Shown here piece after piece: positions 1 through 9,262 of a stretch of 64,000 bases of DNA. Made by a program: the position numbers and the translations under genes. The notes below the pieces were generated by a model, which had not been told where the DNA came from, did no database searches, and saw nothing but the letters and a program-made list of their open reading frames with translations. Source of the stretch: Cohnella herbarum (lineage in GTDB: Bacteria; Bacillota; Bacilli; Paenibacillales; Paenibacillaceae); assembly GCF_012849095.1 (NCBI RefSeq), contig NZ_CP051680.1:868001-932000 (forward strand), given 5' to 3'. The stretch's first letter is position 1. Each line of letters opens with the position of its first letter.

Positions 1-169
1 AATTCGCGAAAAATATCGATTTACGGTGAAAATGTTTAGAAAATGTTCAGATCACCTTGATAAAATGTGAAAATGGTTATTTTGTTGGATGTTAAGTTTT
101 CATTAATGGGTCTAAGGAACCATTCAATATAGTGACTTGTAATAATAGCAGCAGAAGGAGTTCCTAGTT

Positions 170-1627
170 ATGGAAAAACCAAAAAAGCCTATTTTTCGAA
201 AAATGGGAATGAAGATTGTCGCACTCTCTCTGGCCATGACCATGTTTACCGCTTGCGGTCTTCTCGGTGGCGCCGATGGGGACGGAAAGAATGTAACGGA
301 GACGAAGGAAGTTCGTATCGTCCGGTATGACGGACCGATGAGCAAAGTTTATCCTTTCGTTTACACGGCAAAGAAGAAATTGTCCCTCACCTTTAACGGA
401 ATGGCAGACAGCGATACGATGGGACGTTTGCTGGACGAACTGGACAAATACGGTATCAAGGCTACGTTTTTCGTTCCGGGAATGCGGGTCGCGGAAGAGC
501 CGGACATCGCGAAGTCCATCGTGTCGAGAGGACACGAGATCGAGAACAATACACTTAACCGCCTGGATATGACGAAGCTGAGCTACGAGCAAATCTATAA
601 AGAAATCCAATTAAGCAACGAAATCATCAAGAAAGAAACTGGAATTTCGACTAAATATGTCAGAACGCGATCGGGCGATTATACGGATGACATTCGGCTT
701 GCTGCGGCTCATGCCGGGATGGAAGCCGTAGTCGTGTACAGCTTGTTCCTGCGTAATTGGCAAGGTGAGAACAATATAGAGAAAGAGTTGTACATTAGGA
801 AGTATATTACCCGTGGCGGCATTATTACGCTCGATACGGAGGATAATGGTGAGTTGCTCAAGGAAATACCGGTCATCGCCAAAGCCGCAATGGACGTCGG
901 ATATGATTTTATCCCATTGAGCGACTTGATCGCCCAAGGCGGCGTAAGGAAGCCGCTGGACCAAATCGAAGGATACGATGTCGTAAAAATGAATCCGGAT
1001 TACCAGAATGCGAAATACAACTTGATTTACGATGCGGTGACCGATGAAAAAATGATCACATTGACTTTCGACGACTGGGGAACTGACTATACGATTACGA
1101 AAATATTGGATATTTTGGCTGAACATGATGTCAAAGCCACGTTCTTCATTCGCGCAAAAGGATTGGAAGCCAATCCGAACTTGGCGCGGGCGATGATCGA
1201 GGAAGGCCATGAAGTGGCCAATCACTCGTATGACCATCCTGTCGTAACGAATCTTACGCCGGAGCAATTGCAGGAGGACGTGGTTAAAGCCTATCAAGTG
1301 ATCACGGAAGCGATCCAGCAGAAGCCGACGATGCTGTTTCGTCCTCCGACGGGCGAGATCGACGATAAGTCCGCGAAAATCATTTCCGCGACCGGATATC
1401 CCGATATCGCGCTGTATGACGTAACGACTTTCGACTGGGACAAGAACATAAGCGCGGAAGATATCGTGAACATAATCATGGAGAAAACCGAAAACGGGAG
1501 CGTTATTTTGCTTCACATGCTCGATGACACTCATACGATTGAAGCATTACCGACGGTGATCGAACGTTTGAAGAAAAAAGGTTATAAATTCGTTAAGATG
1601 GCGGAAATGATCGGATTGAAGGAATAG
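170..1627 (+). CDS. Lipoprotein with two tandem polysaccharide deacetylase (NodB) domains
   Basis: A 485-residue exported protein. A type II signal peptide ends in FTAC (Cys29), so it is probably lipid-anchored outside the membrane. Two NodB-type domains follow. The second (about residues 295-480) has the intact carbohydrate esterase 4 motifs: TFDDW, NHSYDH and RPPTG. The first (about 65-260) has the same fold pattern, but the Asp-Asp motif reads TFNGM and the His motif reads NNTLNR, so it has probably lost metal binding and catalysis. AGAAGGAG lies 9 bases before the ATG. It is first in an apparent operon with a UDP-sugar dehydrogenase and a PilZ glycosyltransferase, so the likely role is N-deacetylation of the exported polymer. 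The substrate is inferred; the family is clear. Confidence 0.88.
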   Translation: MEKPKKPIFRKMGMKIVALSLAMTMFTACGLLGGADGDGKNVTETKEVRIVRYDGPMSKVYPFVYTAKKKLSLTFNGMADSDTMGRLLDELDKYGIKATFFVPGMRVAEEPDIAKSIVSRGHEIENNTLNRLDMTKLSYEQIYKEIQLSNEIIKKETGISTKYVRTRSGDYTDDIRLAAAHAGMEAVVVYSLFLRNWQGENNIEKELYIRKYITRGGIITLDTEDNGELLKEIPVIAKAAMDVGYDFIPLSDLIAQGGVRKPLDQIEGYDVVKMNPDYQNAKYNLIYDAVTDEKMITLTFDDWGTDYTITKILDILAEHDVKATFFIRAKGLEANPNLARAMIEEGHEVANHSYDHPVVTNLTPEQLQEDVVKAYQVITEAIQQKPTMLFRPPTGEIDDKSAKIISATGYPDIALYDVTTFDWDKNISAEDIVNIIMEKTENGSVILLHMLDDTHTIEALPTVIERLKKKGYKFVKMAEMIGLKE

Positions 1628-1648
1628 AGGGAAATGGGAGAGATTAAC

Positions 1649-2962
1649 ATGGGAGTGTATGAGGAGATCGTCGACAGAATGCAGTCGATCGCGGTCATCG
1701 GACTAGGCTATGTCGGTCTGCCGCTTACGATCGCCTTCGCTAAGCGGGTGAATGTCATCGGTTTCGACTTGAGCGAGAAGAAAATCGAAGGCTATCGGAA
1801 CGGAATTGATGCGACAGGCGACGTAGGGAATGCGGCAATCAGAAATAGCACGGCGATTTTTACGTATGACGAGTCCGAGTTGGAACGTGCGAGCTTTTTT
1901 ATTATCGCCGTACCGACGCCGATCCAGAGCGGGAACATCCCGGACCTGCAGTACGTCGAGAGCGCGAGCCGGCTCGTTGGCCGGAAGCTTCGCAAGGATG
2001 CCATTGTCGTCTTCGAATCGACCGTTTATCCGGGAGTGACGGAGGAAGTGTGCGTCCCCATTCTGGAAGCCGAATCGGGTATGCGTTGCGGGAAGGATTT
2101 CAAGATCGGCTATTCACCCGAACGGATTAATCCGGGAGATAAAGTGCGCCGGCTGGAAAACATCGTGAAGATCGTTGCGGGTATGGACGGGGAAACGCTC
2201 GATACGATAGCCAAAGTATACGAATTGATTATCGAAGCCGGCGTGTACAAGGCCGAAAGCATAAAAGTCGCCGAAGCCGCCAAGGTGATCGAGAACGCGC
2301 AGCGCGACATCAACATCGCATTCATGAACGAGCTTTCGATGTTGTTTAATCAAATGGGAATTCCAACGAAGGCGGTGCTGGAAGCCGCAGCGACCAAATG
2401 GAATTTTCTGAACTTCAAGCCCGGCCTCGTAGGAGGGCATTGCATCGGTATCGATCCTTATTATTTGACTTACAAAGCCGAAGATACCGGGTACCGCTCC
2501 CGGATTATTCTCGCAGGTCGTCATATTAATGACGGCATGGGCAAATACGTCGCGCAGAATATCATCAAAATGCTTGTCAAGCTTAAGATTGACATCGGTC
2601 ATGCGAGAATCGGCTTTCTCGGTTTAGCATACAAGGAAGATTGCTCGGATATCCGCAATACGAAGGTGACCGACATTATACAAGAATTGAACGACTATGC
2701 CATTACGCCGTTGATAGCCGATCCGTTGGTAGACAGGAATCACGTTTACGAGGAATACGGAATCGAATTGACGAACATGGGCGACATGAAGGATCTGAAC
2801 GTCGTCGTTGTAGCCGTGCCCCATCAACGTTTCGCTTCGATGGACGTTTGCGACTTCGAGGCGATGTTCATCCCGGACTCAACGAAAGTATTAGTAGACA
2901 TTAAAGGCGTTTACTCAAAGTCGGATTTCGAGAATAACGGCTATCATTATTGGAGCTTATGA
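1649..2962 (+). CDS. UDP-N-acetylhexosamine 6-dehydrogenase (WbpA/TviB-type nucleotide sugar dehydrogenase)
   Basis: A cytosolic NAD-dependent enzyme that oxidises the C6 hydroxyl of a nucleotide sugar to the uronic acid. An N-terminal Rossmann motif GLGYVGLP (about residues 14-21) is followed by the central dimerisation helices and the catalytic Cys in GGHCIGIDPYY (about residue 265). The overall sequence resembles the WbpA/TviB branch, which acts on UDP-GlcNAc or UDP-GalNAc, more than UDP-glucose dehydrogenase; the exact substrate is not proven. I chose the ATG at 1649 because GGGAGAG sits 7-8 bases before it, while an ATG at 1634 has its Shine-Dalgarno too close. It lies between a deacetylase and a synthase, so it probably supplies a uronic acid precursor for the polymer. 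Confidence 0.88.
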   Translation: MGVYEEIVDRMQSIAVIGLGYVGLPLTIAFAKRVNVIGFDLSEKKIEGYRNGIDATGDVGNAAIRNSTAIFTYDESELERASFFIIAVPTPIQSGNIPDLQYVESASRLVGRKLRKDAIVVFESTVYPGVTEEVCVPILEAESGMRCGKDFKIGYSPERINPGDKVRRLENIVKIVAGMDGETLDTIAKVYELIIEAGVYKAESIKVAEAAKVIENAQRDINIAFMNELSMLFNQMGIPTKAVLEAAATKWNFLNFKPGLVGGHCIGIDPYYLTYKAEDTGYRSRIILAGRHINDGMGKYVAQNIIKMLVKLKIDIGHARIGFLGLAYKEDCSDIRNTKVTDIIQELNDYAITPLIADPLVDRNHVYEEYGIELTNMGDMKDLNVVVVAVPHQRFASMDVCDFEAMFIPDSTKVLVDIKGVYSKSDFENNGYHYWSL

Positions 2963-2992
2963 AGAACGGATTAGCGGATTGGAGATTATCAG

Positions 2993-4858
2993 GTGTTATA
3001 TAAAAAAAAGAAACGGATCGAAGAAGTGCTGACGGTTCCGAGAGAGGACAGGCGTACGTTATCCCATGTCCCGGATCCGGAACGAATTCGCGCTTCGGTC
3101 GACCGGAGAGGAATTAAAGGCGATCAGTCGAGCTTAAACGATCGGGACTCCGATCATCTCGAGAAGATGAGGTTGCTAAGTTTGCGTTACGTAGCGGATT
3201 TCGAGGTTCTGCTCGTAGCCCCGGGGAAAAGAAAGAAGCAAGGCGTCAAGGGCCGATCTGTGGATATATCTTCGACTGGCATTCTGATCGAACTCGATTC
3301 GGATAACGACGCGTTTCAAATCGGAGACAAGGTAAACATTCGCTTCCGGCTTCCTCCGGGCACGATGCCTGAAGGCTTCGAGTCGGGCGTACATACGCAT
3401 GCGCAGGTCGTTCGATCGTTCACCAGGGAGCAAGACGGCCGACTGCGGCTGATGCTTGCTTTTGAATTCGTGAAGCCTCTGACGGAATATTTCCAGAGGA
3501 AACGCTGGGGTTACTCGGTATACATGGCCAGCGGTATGCTGTTCATCGCGGCCGGATTCGTGATGCTCATGCGGGTAGAAAGCGTCATTTATTTCAAGTA
3601 TAACTACTTGCTATACTTATACAGCTTAATCGCCGCCGCCTTTTTGCTGTCGCGTTATATGTTCGGCGCATTGTACAGAGATGTACCAATTAATGCCGAA
3701 TATACGCCGGGGGTGTCGATCATTATTCCTTGTTTTAACGAGGAAGAGTGGATCCACAGGACTATACTTAGTTGCGTCAATCAGGATTATCCGGTCGATA
3801 AACTCGAAATCATCGTCGTCGACGACCGATCGACCGACAATTCCGCGGAGCGGATTTCCCAAGTGATCGAGTTAATTCATAAAGAAGCCGAGAGGTTTGG
3901 GACCAAGGAAAGAGTCAAAATGCACGTCTTACCGGAGAACGGAGGCAAACGCGTAGCTTTGGTAAAGGGAGTGAAGATGGCTAAGCACGATCTGGTCGTA
4001 TTCGTCGATTCCGACAGTTTCCTGGAACCGTCCGCGATCAAGCACCTCGTTCAGCCTTTCCAAGATCCGAAGATGGGCGGCGTAGCCGGGCGAACGGACG
4101 TGGAGAACAAATACACGAACTCCATCACGAAGCTTCAGACGGTTCGATATTACATCGCCTTCCGTATTATGAAAGCGGCTGAATCTTGGTTCGACAGCGT
4201 GACATGCTTATCCGGACCATTGTCCTGTTACCGCAAGGATCTGATCGTCAAACATACCGATGCGTGGCTGAACCAGAAATTTCTAGGTCAACCGGCAACA
4301 TTCGGCGACGATCGAAGCATGACCAACTTTATTCTGAAAACTCATCGCACGGGTTATCAGGACAAGGCAATCTGTTCCACGATCGTGCCGTCGAACATGG
4401 GTGTATTCCTGAAGCAGCAGATGCGGTGGAAGCGCTCGTGGCTGAGGGAGTCGTTGCGTGCGAGCGCGTTTATTTGGCGTAAAGAGCCTTTCATGGCCCT
4501 CTTCTTCCTCATCGGGTTGATTGTGCCAATAGCCGCTCCTGTCATCGTGTTGTACAACCTCGTTTATGTGCCGCTTTTTCACAACGTTTTTCCGGGTACG
4601 TTCCTGATGGGGTTGTTGTTGATGGCTATGCTCATGAGTCTCGCGCATTTGCTGTTTCGCAAAAGCAAACTGTGGGTGTTCGGTCTCGTTTTTTGTGTGT
4701 TCTATGAATTCGTACTGCTGTGGCAAATGCCCGTCGCGTGGGTCACCTTCTGGAAGTCGACTTGGGGAACAAGGGAAACGCCGCAGGATATCGAAGCGAA
4801 GAATAAGAAAGAGGCTCGGAAGCAAAAAAACAAAGAGAGAATCGGCTTGCCGTTCTGA
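2993..4858 (+). CDS. Membrane glycosyltransferase family 2 with N-terminal PilZ domain (polysaccharide synthase)
   Basis: A 621-residue predicted processive polysaccharide synthase. A PilZ-like segment spans about residues 55-165. Its DxSxxG motif (DISSTG, about 91-96) is intact, but the arginine motif reads RLLSLR, one residue longer than the usual RxxxR. Two membrane helices follow (about 175-220), then a GT2 domain with IIIPCFNEEE, the VDSDS metal site, GDDRS and QQMRWKRSW, the QxxRW signature of processive synthases. Three to four C-terminal helices end the protein. Start is GTG with GGAG 8 bases upstream. By family it should polymerise and extrude a glycan from UDP-sugars; PilZ implies allosteric control by c-di-GMP. 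In bacterial cellulose synthase PilZ is C-terminal, so this arrangement is different. Confidence 0.88.
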   Translation: MLYKKKKRIEEVLTVPREDRRTLSHVPDPERIRASVDRRGIKGDQSSLNDRDSDHLEKMRLLSLRYVADFEVLLVAPGKRKKQGVKGRSVDISSTGILIELDSDNDAFQIGDKVNIRFRLPPGTMPEGFESGVHTHAQVVRSFTREQDGRLRLMLAFEFVKPLTEYFQRKRWGYSVYMASGMLFIAAGFVMLMRVESVIYFKYNYLLYLYSLIAAAFLLSRYMFGALYRDVPINAEYTPGVSIIIPCFNEEEWIHRTILSCVNQDYPVDKLEIIVVDDRSTDNSAERISQVIELIHKEAERFGTKERVKMHVLPENGGKRVALVKGVKMAKHDLVVFVDSDSFLEPSAIKHLVQPFQDPKMGGVAGRTDVENKYTNSITKLQTVRYYIAFRIMKAAESWFDSVTCLSGPLSCYRKDLIVKHTDAWLNQKFLGQPATFGDDRSMTNFILKTHRTGYQDKAICSTIVPSNMGVFLKQQMRWKRSWLRESLRASAFIWRKEPFMALFFLIGLIVPIAAPVIVLYNLVYVPLFHNVFPGTFLMGLLLMAMLMSLAHLLFRKSKLWVFGLVFCVFYEFVLLWQMPVAWVTFWKSTWGTRETPQDIEAKNKKEARKQKNKERIGLPF

Positions 4859-4897
4859 TTAGCGGTTGATTGAATTCAGGAATAAGGAGAGGCAGAA

Positions 4898-6664
4898 ATG
4901 TGGATCAGGAAAAAAAGTTCTGCCCTTGACTACAGAAAGAAAAATCGCGTCAAAGTTGCGAAGACGATCATCCAGTTCTCGGTACTGCTTCTCGTCGGCT
5001 TCGTTTTGTTCCATGCACTGGTGGACGTGGAAAAATATACGGAACCGAATCGGCAGAAGTGGAGCAATGATAAAGGCTTCGTCGCCTTGTCCTATTTCGG
5101 AGTCAGCCGTTCGGGCACTCCGAAGCTGATCGCGAAGAAACAATTGGACAAGCAACTCAAGGCGCTTAAGGATCAAGGGTATGTCACGATCTCACAGCAA
5201 GACGTTCTGGACTTTTACCATAAAGGAAAGAAACTTCCGGACAAGGCGCTGTTCTTGTCTTTCGAGGACGGTCGCAACGATTCCGGCTTGTTCTCCCAGC
5301 CGTTGCTCGAAAAATACAATTTTAAAGCGACGTTTCTTTCCTATGCGAATAAAATGGGCAATAGCGACCGCAAGTTCCTTCAGCCATCGGATATGAAGAA
5401 AATGATGAAAAACGGTTACTGGGAATTAGGAAGCAATGGCTATCGTCTTACTTATATTAATATTGTCGACAGCGCGAACAATTTCATAGGCGTGAAAGAC
5501 GAGAACGAATTAAAGAATAAAATAAAAATCGATTACTACAACCATTATTTAATGGATTTCATCCGGGATGCCGACATGATCCCGACCGAAGATCGGAGTC
5601 AGATGGAGAAGCGGATCTCAGCAGACTACAAGCTGATGGAGGAAATCTATACGGACAGGCTCGGCTTCGTACCGAATGTCTATATGATTATGCACGCGAA
5701 CGCTTTGAACGAAGGAAAGAACCGGCTTGTATCGGATGCGAACAACGTCAACATTCAACGAATTTTCAAAATGCACTATAATCGGGAAGGTGTATCGTTT
5801 AACGGCAAGGATAACGACGTTTATGATCTGACCCGGGTTCAACCGGCTCCGTATTGGTACACGAACCATTTGCTAATGAAAATACAGAAGGACACCGGAC
5901 AGGAGATGAATTTTTTGGCCGGTGACTCAGACCGTGCGGATGATTGGATCGCTATTCGGGGAGCGGCCGAATTTCTCGATAACCGAATCGCGCTTACGTC
6001 CGAACCTTCAAGAAGCGGGTTTCTCGCGTTGAAAGAAAGCGACAATTACCGGGACGTAGAGATCACGGCCGACTTGGCCGGGAACGTCGTCGGTAGGCAG
6101 TCGATCTATGCTAGGCACGATAGCCGGAAGGATTCGTTTATCCGCGTATCCCTTGATAACAACATTCTGACTGTCGAACAGAAGAAACCCGGACAAGCGA
6201 TCGAAAAACTGCTAGAATCGGAATTGGACGAGATCGACTGGAAAGATACCGACCTCGCCTTGAATAAGGCGACAGTCTATTCGAAAACGCAAACGTCGCA
6301 AGTGGATTTGACCGAGGAAAGCCAGTACCCCGTAAATATCGCGAATAAGAGGAAAGTCGGCATTTCCTTGCGGGGGAACGACATGAAAGTTTTGATTGAT
6401 GGCCAAGAGATGCCGATCGACCGCGATATCGATGCTTCAATCGACAAGGGTATGATTGCGATCGAGTCGGAATTTAACAAACAGAGTGAAAAGGACGATA
6501 TCTACGACGGGGTGTTTGACGATTTCAAGGTAGTCTTGCAGAAGCAGGATGGACAAAGAGGCGAAACGCTCTATAGCAATTCTTTTGAGGGACTGGAGAA
6601 GTGGCTCAGTTCAGCGAAGCGAGGGCTCGATTCCACCGTCGATTGGATGATCGAAACGTTCTAA
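4898..6664 (+). CDS. Membrane-anchored NodB-like protein with altered catalytic residues and C-terminal beta domain
   Basis: A 588-residue protein with one N-terminal membrane helix (about residues 24-42) and the rest outside. Residues about 65-330 look like a polysaccharide deacetylase/GH57-type barrel (ALSYFGV, LFLSFEDG, FKATFLSY). The usual catalytic Asp is Glu in FEDG, and the His-box region reads LGSNGYR without histidines. The last 200 or so residues look like a beta-sandwich, perhaps laminin-G or concanavalin-like (IAIRGAAEFLDNRIAL, FDDFKVVL). It starts 39 bases after the synthase gene, with AAGGAGAGG before the ATG, so it is probably co-transcribed. A polymer-binding or export role is plausible, as for the PgaB and YdaL groups, but that is inference. 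Confidence 0.75.
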   Translation: MWIRKKSSALDYRKKNRVKVAKTIIQFSVLLLVGFVLFHALVDVEKYTEPNRQKWSNDKGFVALSYFGVSRSGTPKLIAKKQLDKQLKALKDQGYVTISQQDVLDFYHKGKKLPDKALFLSFEDGRNDSGLFSQPLLEKYNFKATFLSYANKMGNSDRKFLQPSDMKKMMKNGYWELGSNGYRLTYINIVDSANNFIGVKDENELKNKIKIDYYNHYLMDFIRDADMIPTEDRSQMEKRISADYKLMEEIYTDRLGFVPNVYMIMHANALNEGKNRLVSDANNVNIQRIFKMHYNREGVSFNGKDNDVYDLTRVQPAPYWYTNHLLMKIQKDTGQEMNFLAGDSDRADDWIAIRGAAEFLDNRIALTSEPSRSGFLALKESDNYRDVEITADLAGNVVGRQSIYARHDSRKDSFIRVSLDNNILTVEQKKPGQAIEKLLESELDEIDWKDTDLALNKATVYSKTQTSQVDLTEESQYPVNIANKRKVGISLRGNDMKVLIDGQEMPIDRDIDASIDKGMIAIESEFNKQSEKDDIYDGVFDDFKVVLQKQDGQRGETLYSNSFEGLEKWLSSAKRGLDSTVDWMIETF

Positions 6665-6686
6665 ATAGCTAATAGGAGTGAGACGC

Positions 6687-7775
6687 ATGAAAATCGCTGA
6701 ATCTCATCCGCGTAGACGCGTTGCCGTTCTTTCCACGGTCATCGCCGCGATCATGCTGTATTTATTTATTCAAGACGTTTTCGGTGCTGTTAAGAAGCAA
6801 GAGGAGACCGAAATAATAACGGAAAGGTCCGCATGGCTTGCAGATTGGCGCTGGGAGGCTGGGACGAACGACTTGGAGGTCGTTGCCGGAGGGCTGACGA
6901 GTTTGCAGGTATTTGCCGCATATTTCGATGAGTCCGATTCTCTATTGCTTACCGACAAATTCCGCGAAGCAATGCCCAGAATCAAACAGTTGGCTGAGCA
7001 GAATGAATTGAACGACCTTTATTTGACTGTAGTTAACGACATCAAATATCCTAATGACACCGATTCGCAGAAAAATACTTCGCTAGTGACGAGATTGGTT
7101 GCCGACTGGGAAAGCCGTAGCCGACATATCGACGAAATCATTGCCGCGTTGGAAACTTTTGGATTTACGGGGGCGGAGCTCGACTACGAGAAAATAGCAG
7201 AAGAAGATTGGCCCAAATTCGCTCAATTTATTCACGAACTCGATTACCGGTTACAGAAGAAGGGCAAATCTCTGAGAGTCGTATTGGAGCCGCGGGCGCC
7301 AATCGAACGGATCAAGCTTCCGAAAGGTCCCGCTTATGTTATGATGGCCTATAATTTATACGGTGGTCATAGTGGACCCGGACCGAAAGCGGACGCCGCA
7401 TTTATCAGGAAGCATGCGACAAGAATGAAAAAAGTTCCTGGAAATTCGTATATCGCTTTATCGAGTGGAGGATTTGATTGGCATTCCGGGACGGGTAAAG
7501 CTGTCGGAATCACGGAAAAGCAAGCATCCGAGCTTGCGACGAGAAGCGAATCGACTCCCGAGAGGGACAAAGCGAGCGGTAGTTTGCACTTCGAATACAA
7601 TGATTCAGATAATGTGAAGCACACGGTATGGTATGCGGACGGAACGACTTTATCGCAATGGATCGATGCGGCGAAGGCAAAGGGCATACAAAATATCGCG
7701 ATATGGCGACTTGACGAGCTTGGTTCGGAGTCGTTGGAACAGCTGCGAATCCAACCCGGTTATAAGATCGAATAG
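6687..7775 (+). CDS. Membrane-anchored GH18-type glycoside hydrolase-like protein
   Basis: A 362-residue protein with one N-terminal membrane helix and an extracellular TIM-barrel of the glycoside hydrolase 18 type. The family signature DxxDxDxE appears as GAELDYE, keeping the terminal catalytic Glu (about residue 168) and the last Asp, with Glu in place of the middle Asp. MMAYNLYG and IAIWRLDELGS match later strands of the barrel. I chose the ATG at 6687 because AGGAG lies 8 bases before it; a GTG at 6678 overlaps that site. It is the last gene of the exopolysaccharide operon, just before a strong terminator. It may trim or release a GlcNAc-containing polymer; the substrate is not shown by sequence. 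Confidence 0.75.
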   Translation: MKIAESHPRRRVAVLSTVIAAIMLYLFIQDVFGAVKKQEETEIITERSAWLADWRWEAGTNDLEVVAGGLTSLQVFAAYFDESDSLLLTDKFREAMPRIKQLAEQNELNDLYLTVVNDIKYPNDTDSQKNTSLVTRLVADWESRSRHIDEIIAALETFGFTGAELDYEKIAEEDWPKFAQFIHELDYRLQKKGKSLRVVLEPRAPIERIKLPKGPAYVMMAYNLYGGHSGPGPKADAAFIRKHATRMKKVPGNSYIALSSGGFDWHSGTGKAVGITEKQASELATRSESTPERDKASGSLHFEYNDSDNVKHTVWYADGTTLSQWIDAAKAKGIQNIAIWRLDELGSESLEQLRIQPGYKIE

Positions 7776-7783
7776 TATTTCTC

Positions 7784-7830
7784 AAATGAGGTGGAGCAGG
7801 AGGGTTATTCCTGCTCCGCCTCATTTTGAT
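7784..7830 (+). terminator. Intrinsic terminator of the exopolysaccharide operon
   Basis: An 18-base stem (7784-7801 pairing with 7809-7826, one G-U pair) with a 7-base loop is followed by a T-rich stretch. It separates the polysaccharide operon from dacF. Confidence 0.85.
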
Positions 7831-7962
7831 TTCTGCAGATTGCTTTCTACAGCCGAATGAGAGCAAGCGAATTCCCGACTGGAATATTTTCCATATTGAA
7901 AGGACAAACTATAGGGAAGAAAATACTTGGCCGTTTATCGGCCGTAGGAGGGGGAGCCAATT

Positions 7963-9171
7963 TTGGCCTGTACAAATAAACAGGGGTCGGGTTTGCGCTC
8001 GCTGGCTTGGATGCTAGCCTTGACGTTAACGGCTTCACTGATCATCCCGTCTGTTGTCTCGGCGAAAGAGCCATCGTCGGGTAAAGCGATCACCGATATG
8101 GCCTCAAGCGCAAGATCGGCGATATTGATGGATGCGGACAGCGGAACGATTATTTACGAGAAAAACAGCAACGCAGCTTTACCGCCTGCAAGCATTACGA
8201 AAATCATGACGATGTTGCTCGTAATGGAAGCCGTCGATGAAGGTAGGTTGAAACTTACCGATAAGGTTCAAACGAGCGAATATGCCGCATCGATGGGCGG
8301 ATCGCAAATTTTTCTTGAACCGGGCGAGGAAATGACCGTCGATGAGATGCTGAAAGGCGTCGCTCTTGCTTCGGGTAACGATGCTTCGGTTGCTCTTGCG
8401 GAGAAGCTAGGCGGAAGCGAAAAACAATTCGTAGCCATGATGAACGAAAAGGCCCAAGAACTTGGCATGAAGAACACGAAGTTCGCCAATTGCAACGGTT
8501 TGCCTGCCGAAGGCCATGTCTCTTCCGCGCATGACATTGCGCTCATGTCGCGCGAGTTGCTTAAATACGAGAATATAACGAAATATACGGGGCTCTATCA
8601 AGACTATCTGCGCAAAAGCAGTCCTAAACCGTTCTGGCTCGTCAATACGAACAAGCTCGTTCGCTTCTATAGCGGCGCGGATGGACTGAAGACGGGTTTT
8701 ACGAGCGAAGCGAAGTTTTGTTTGTCCGCAACGGCTCGTAGAGACAATTTGCGCTTGATTGCGGTCGTCATGGGCGAACCGAATACGAAAACCCGCAATG
8801 CGGAAGTTTCCCACCTATTCGACTATGCTTTCGCGCAATATACGAACATTCAGATTTATAAGAAAGGCGATCCGATCGGAACTTTATCCGTGGAGAAGGG
8901 CAAGGTCGATCATATCCCGTTGACCGCGAAGCATTCTTACAGCGTATTGCTTAAGAAAGGCGACGCGGGCAAAGGAATCCGACATGAGCTTGTTCTGAAC
9001 CCGGATATCAAGGCTCCGATAGAGATCGGTCAACCGCTAGGGAAGCTGGTCGTCTATCGCGGTTCGGAAGTATTGACGGAATTCCCGGTGGAATCGCCAG
9101 TGGCGGTCGCTAAAGCCGGCTGGTGGACGATGCTCCGAAGAACGACAGGCCACTTGTTCTTCTCCAACTAG
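7963..9171 (+). CDS. dacF: D-alanyl-D-alanine carboxypeptidase DacF
   Basis: A 402-residue low-molecular-weight penicillin-binding protein. It removes the terminal D-Ala from peptidoglycan stem peptides and so limits cross-linking, in the forespore by analogy with Bacillus DacF. An N-terminal signal sequence is followed by the three active-site motifs SITK (about 75), SGN (about 136) and KTG (about 243), and a C-terminal beta domain of the peptidase S11 type. Start is TTG, supported by TAGGAGGGGG 8 bases upstream. It directly precedes the spoIIA operon, as in Bacillus subtilis, which supports DacF rather than DacA. A hairpin follows it at 9178. Confidence in function is high. Confidence 0.9.
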   Translation: MACTNKQGSGLRSLAWMLALTLTASLIIPSVVSAKEPSSGKAITDMASSARSAILMDADSGTIIYEKNSNAALPPASITKIMTMLLVMEAVDEGRLKLTDKVQTSEYAASMGGSQIFLEPGEEMTVDEMLKGVALASGNDASVALAEKLGGSEKQFVAMMNEKAQELGMKNTKFANCNGLPAEGHVSSAHDIALMSRELLKYENITKYTGLYQDYLRKSSPKPFWLVNTNKLVRFYSGADGLKTGFTSEAKFCLSATARRDNLRLIAVVMGEPNTKTRNAEVSHLFDYAFAQYTNIQIYKKGDPIGTLSVEKGKVDHIPLTAKHSYSVLLKKGDAGKGIRHELVLNPDIKAPIEIGQPLGKLVVYRGSEVLTEFPVESPVAVAKAGWWTMLRRTTGHLFFSN

Positions 9172-9177
9172 CGTTTT

Positions 9178-9215
9178 ATTGGCGGTTTGACGGGAGTTTC
9201 GTCACCGCCAATTTG
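9178..9215 (+). terminator. Hairpin after dacF
   Basis: TTGGCGG (9179-9185) pairs with CCGCCAA (9205-9211), with an inner GACG/CGTC pairing, followed by TTTGT. It is a moderate terminator; some read-through from dacF into spoIIAA is likely, as in Bacillus. Confidence 0.6.
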
Positions 9216-9262
9216 TCGTGTTTTGTCGAGAAAAGTAACGTTGCTTCTAGTTTTGTCGGGGG

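Noticed and set aside
611..1534. A 307-codon open frame antisense to the first deacetylase gene
   Set aside because: It is the mirror of a well-supported coding frame, has no ribosome binding site and gives a protein rich in Arg, His and Val as such shadows do.
7831..7962. SigF promoter for dacF
   Set aside because: GGGAAGAAAA near 7914 resembles the -10, but no GYWTA box lies at the right distance.
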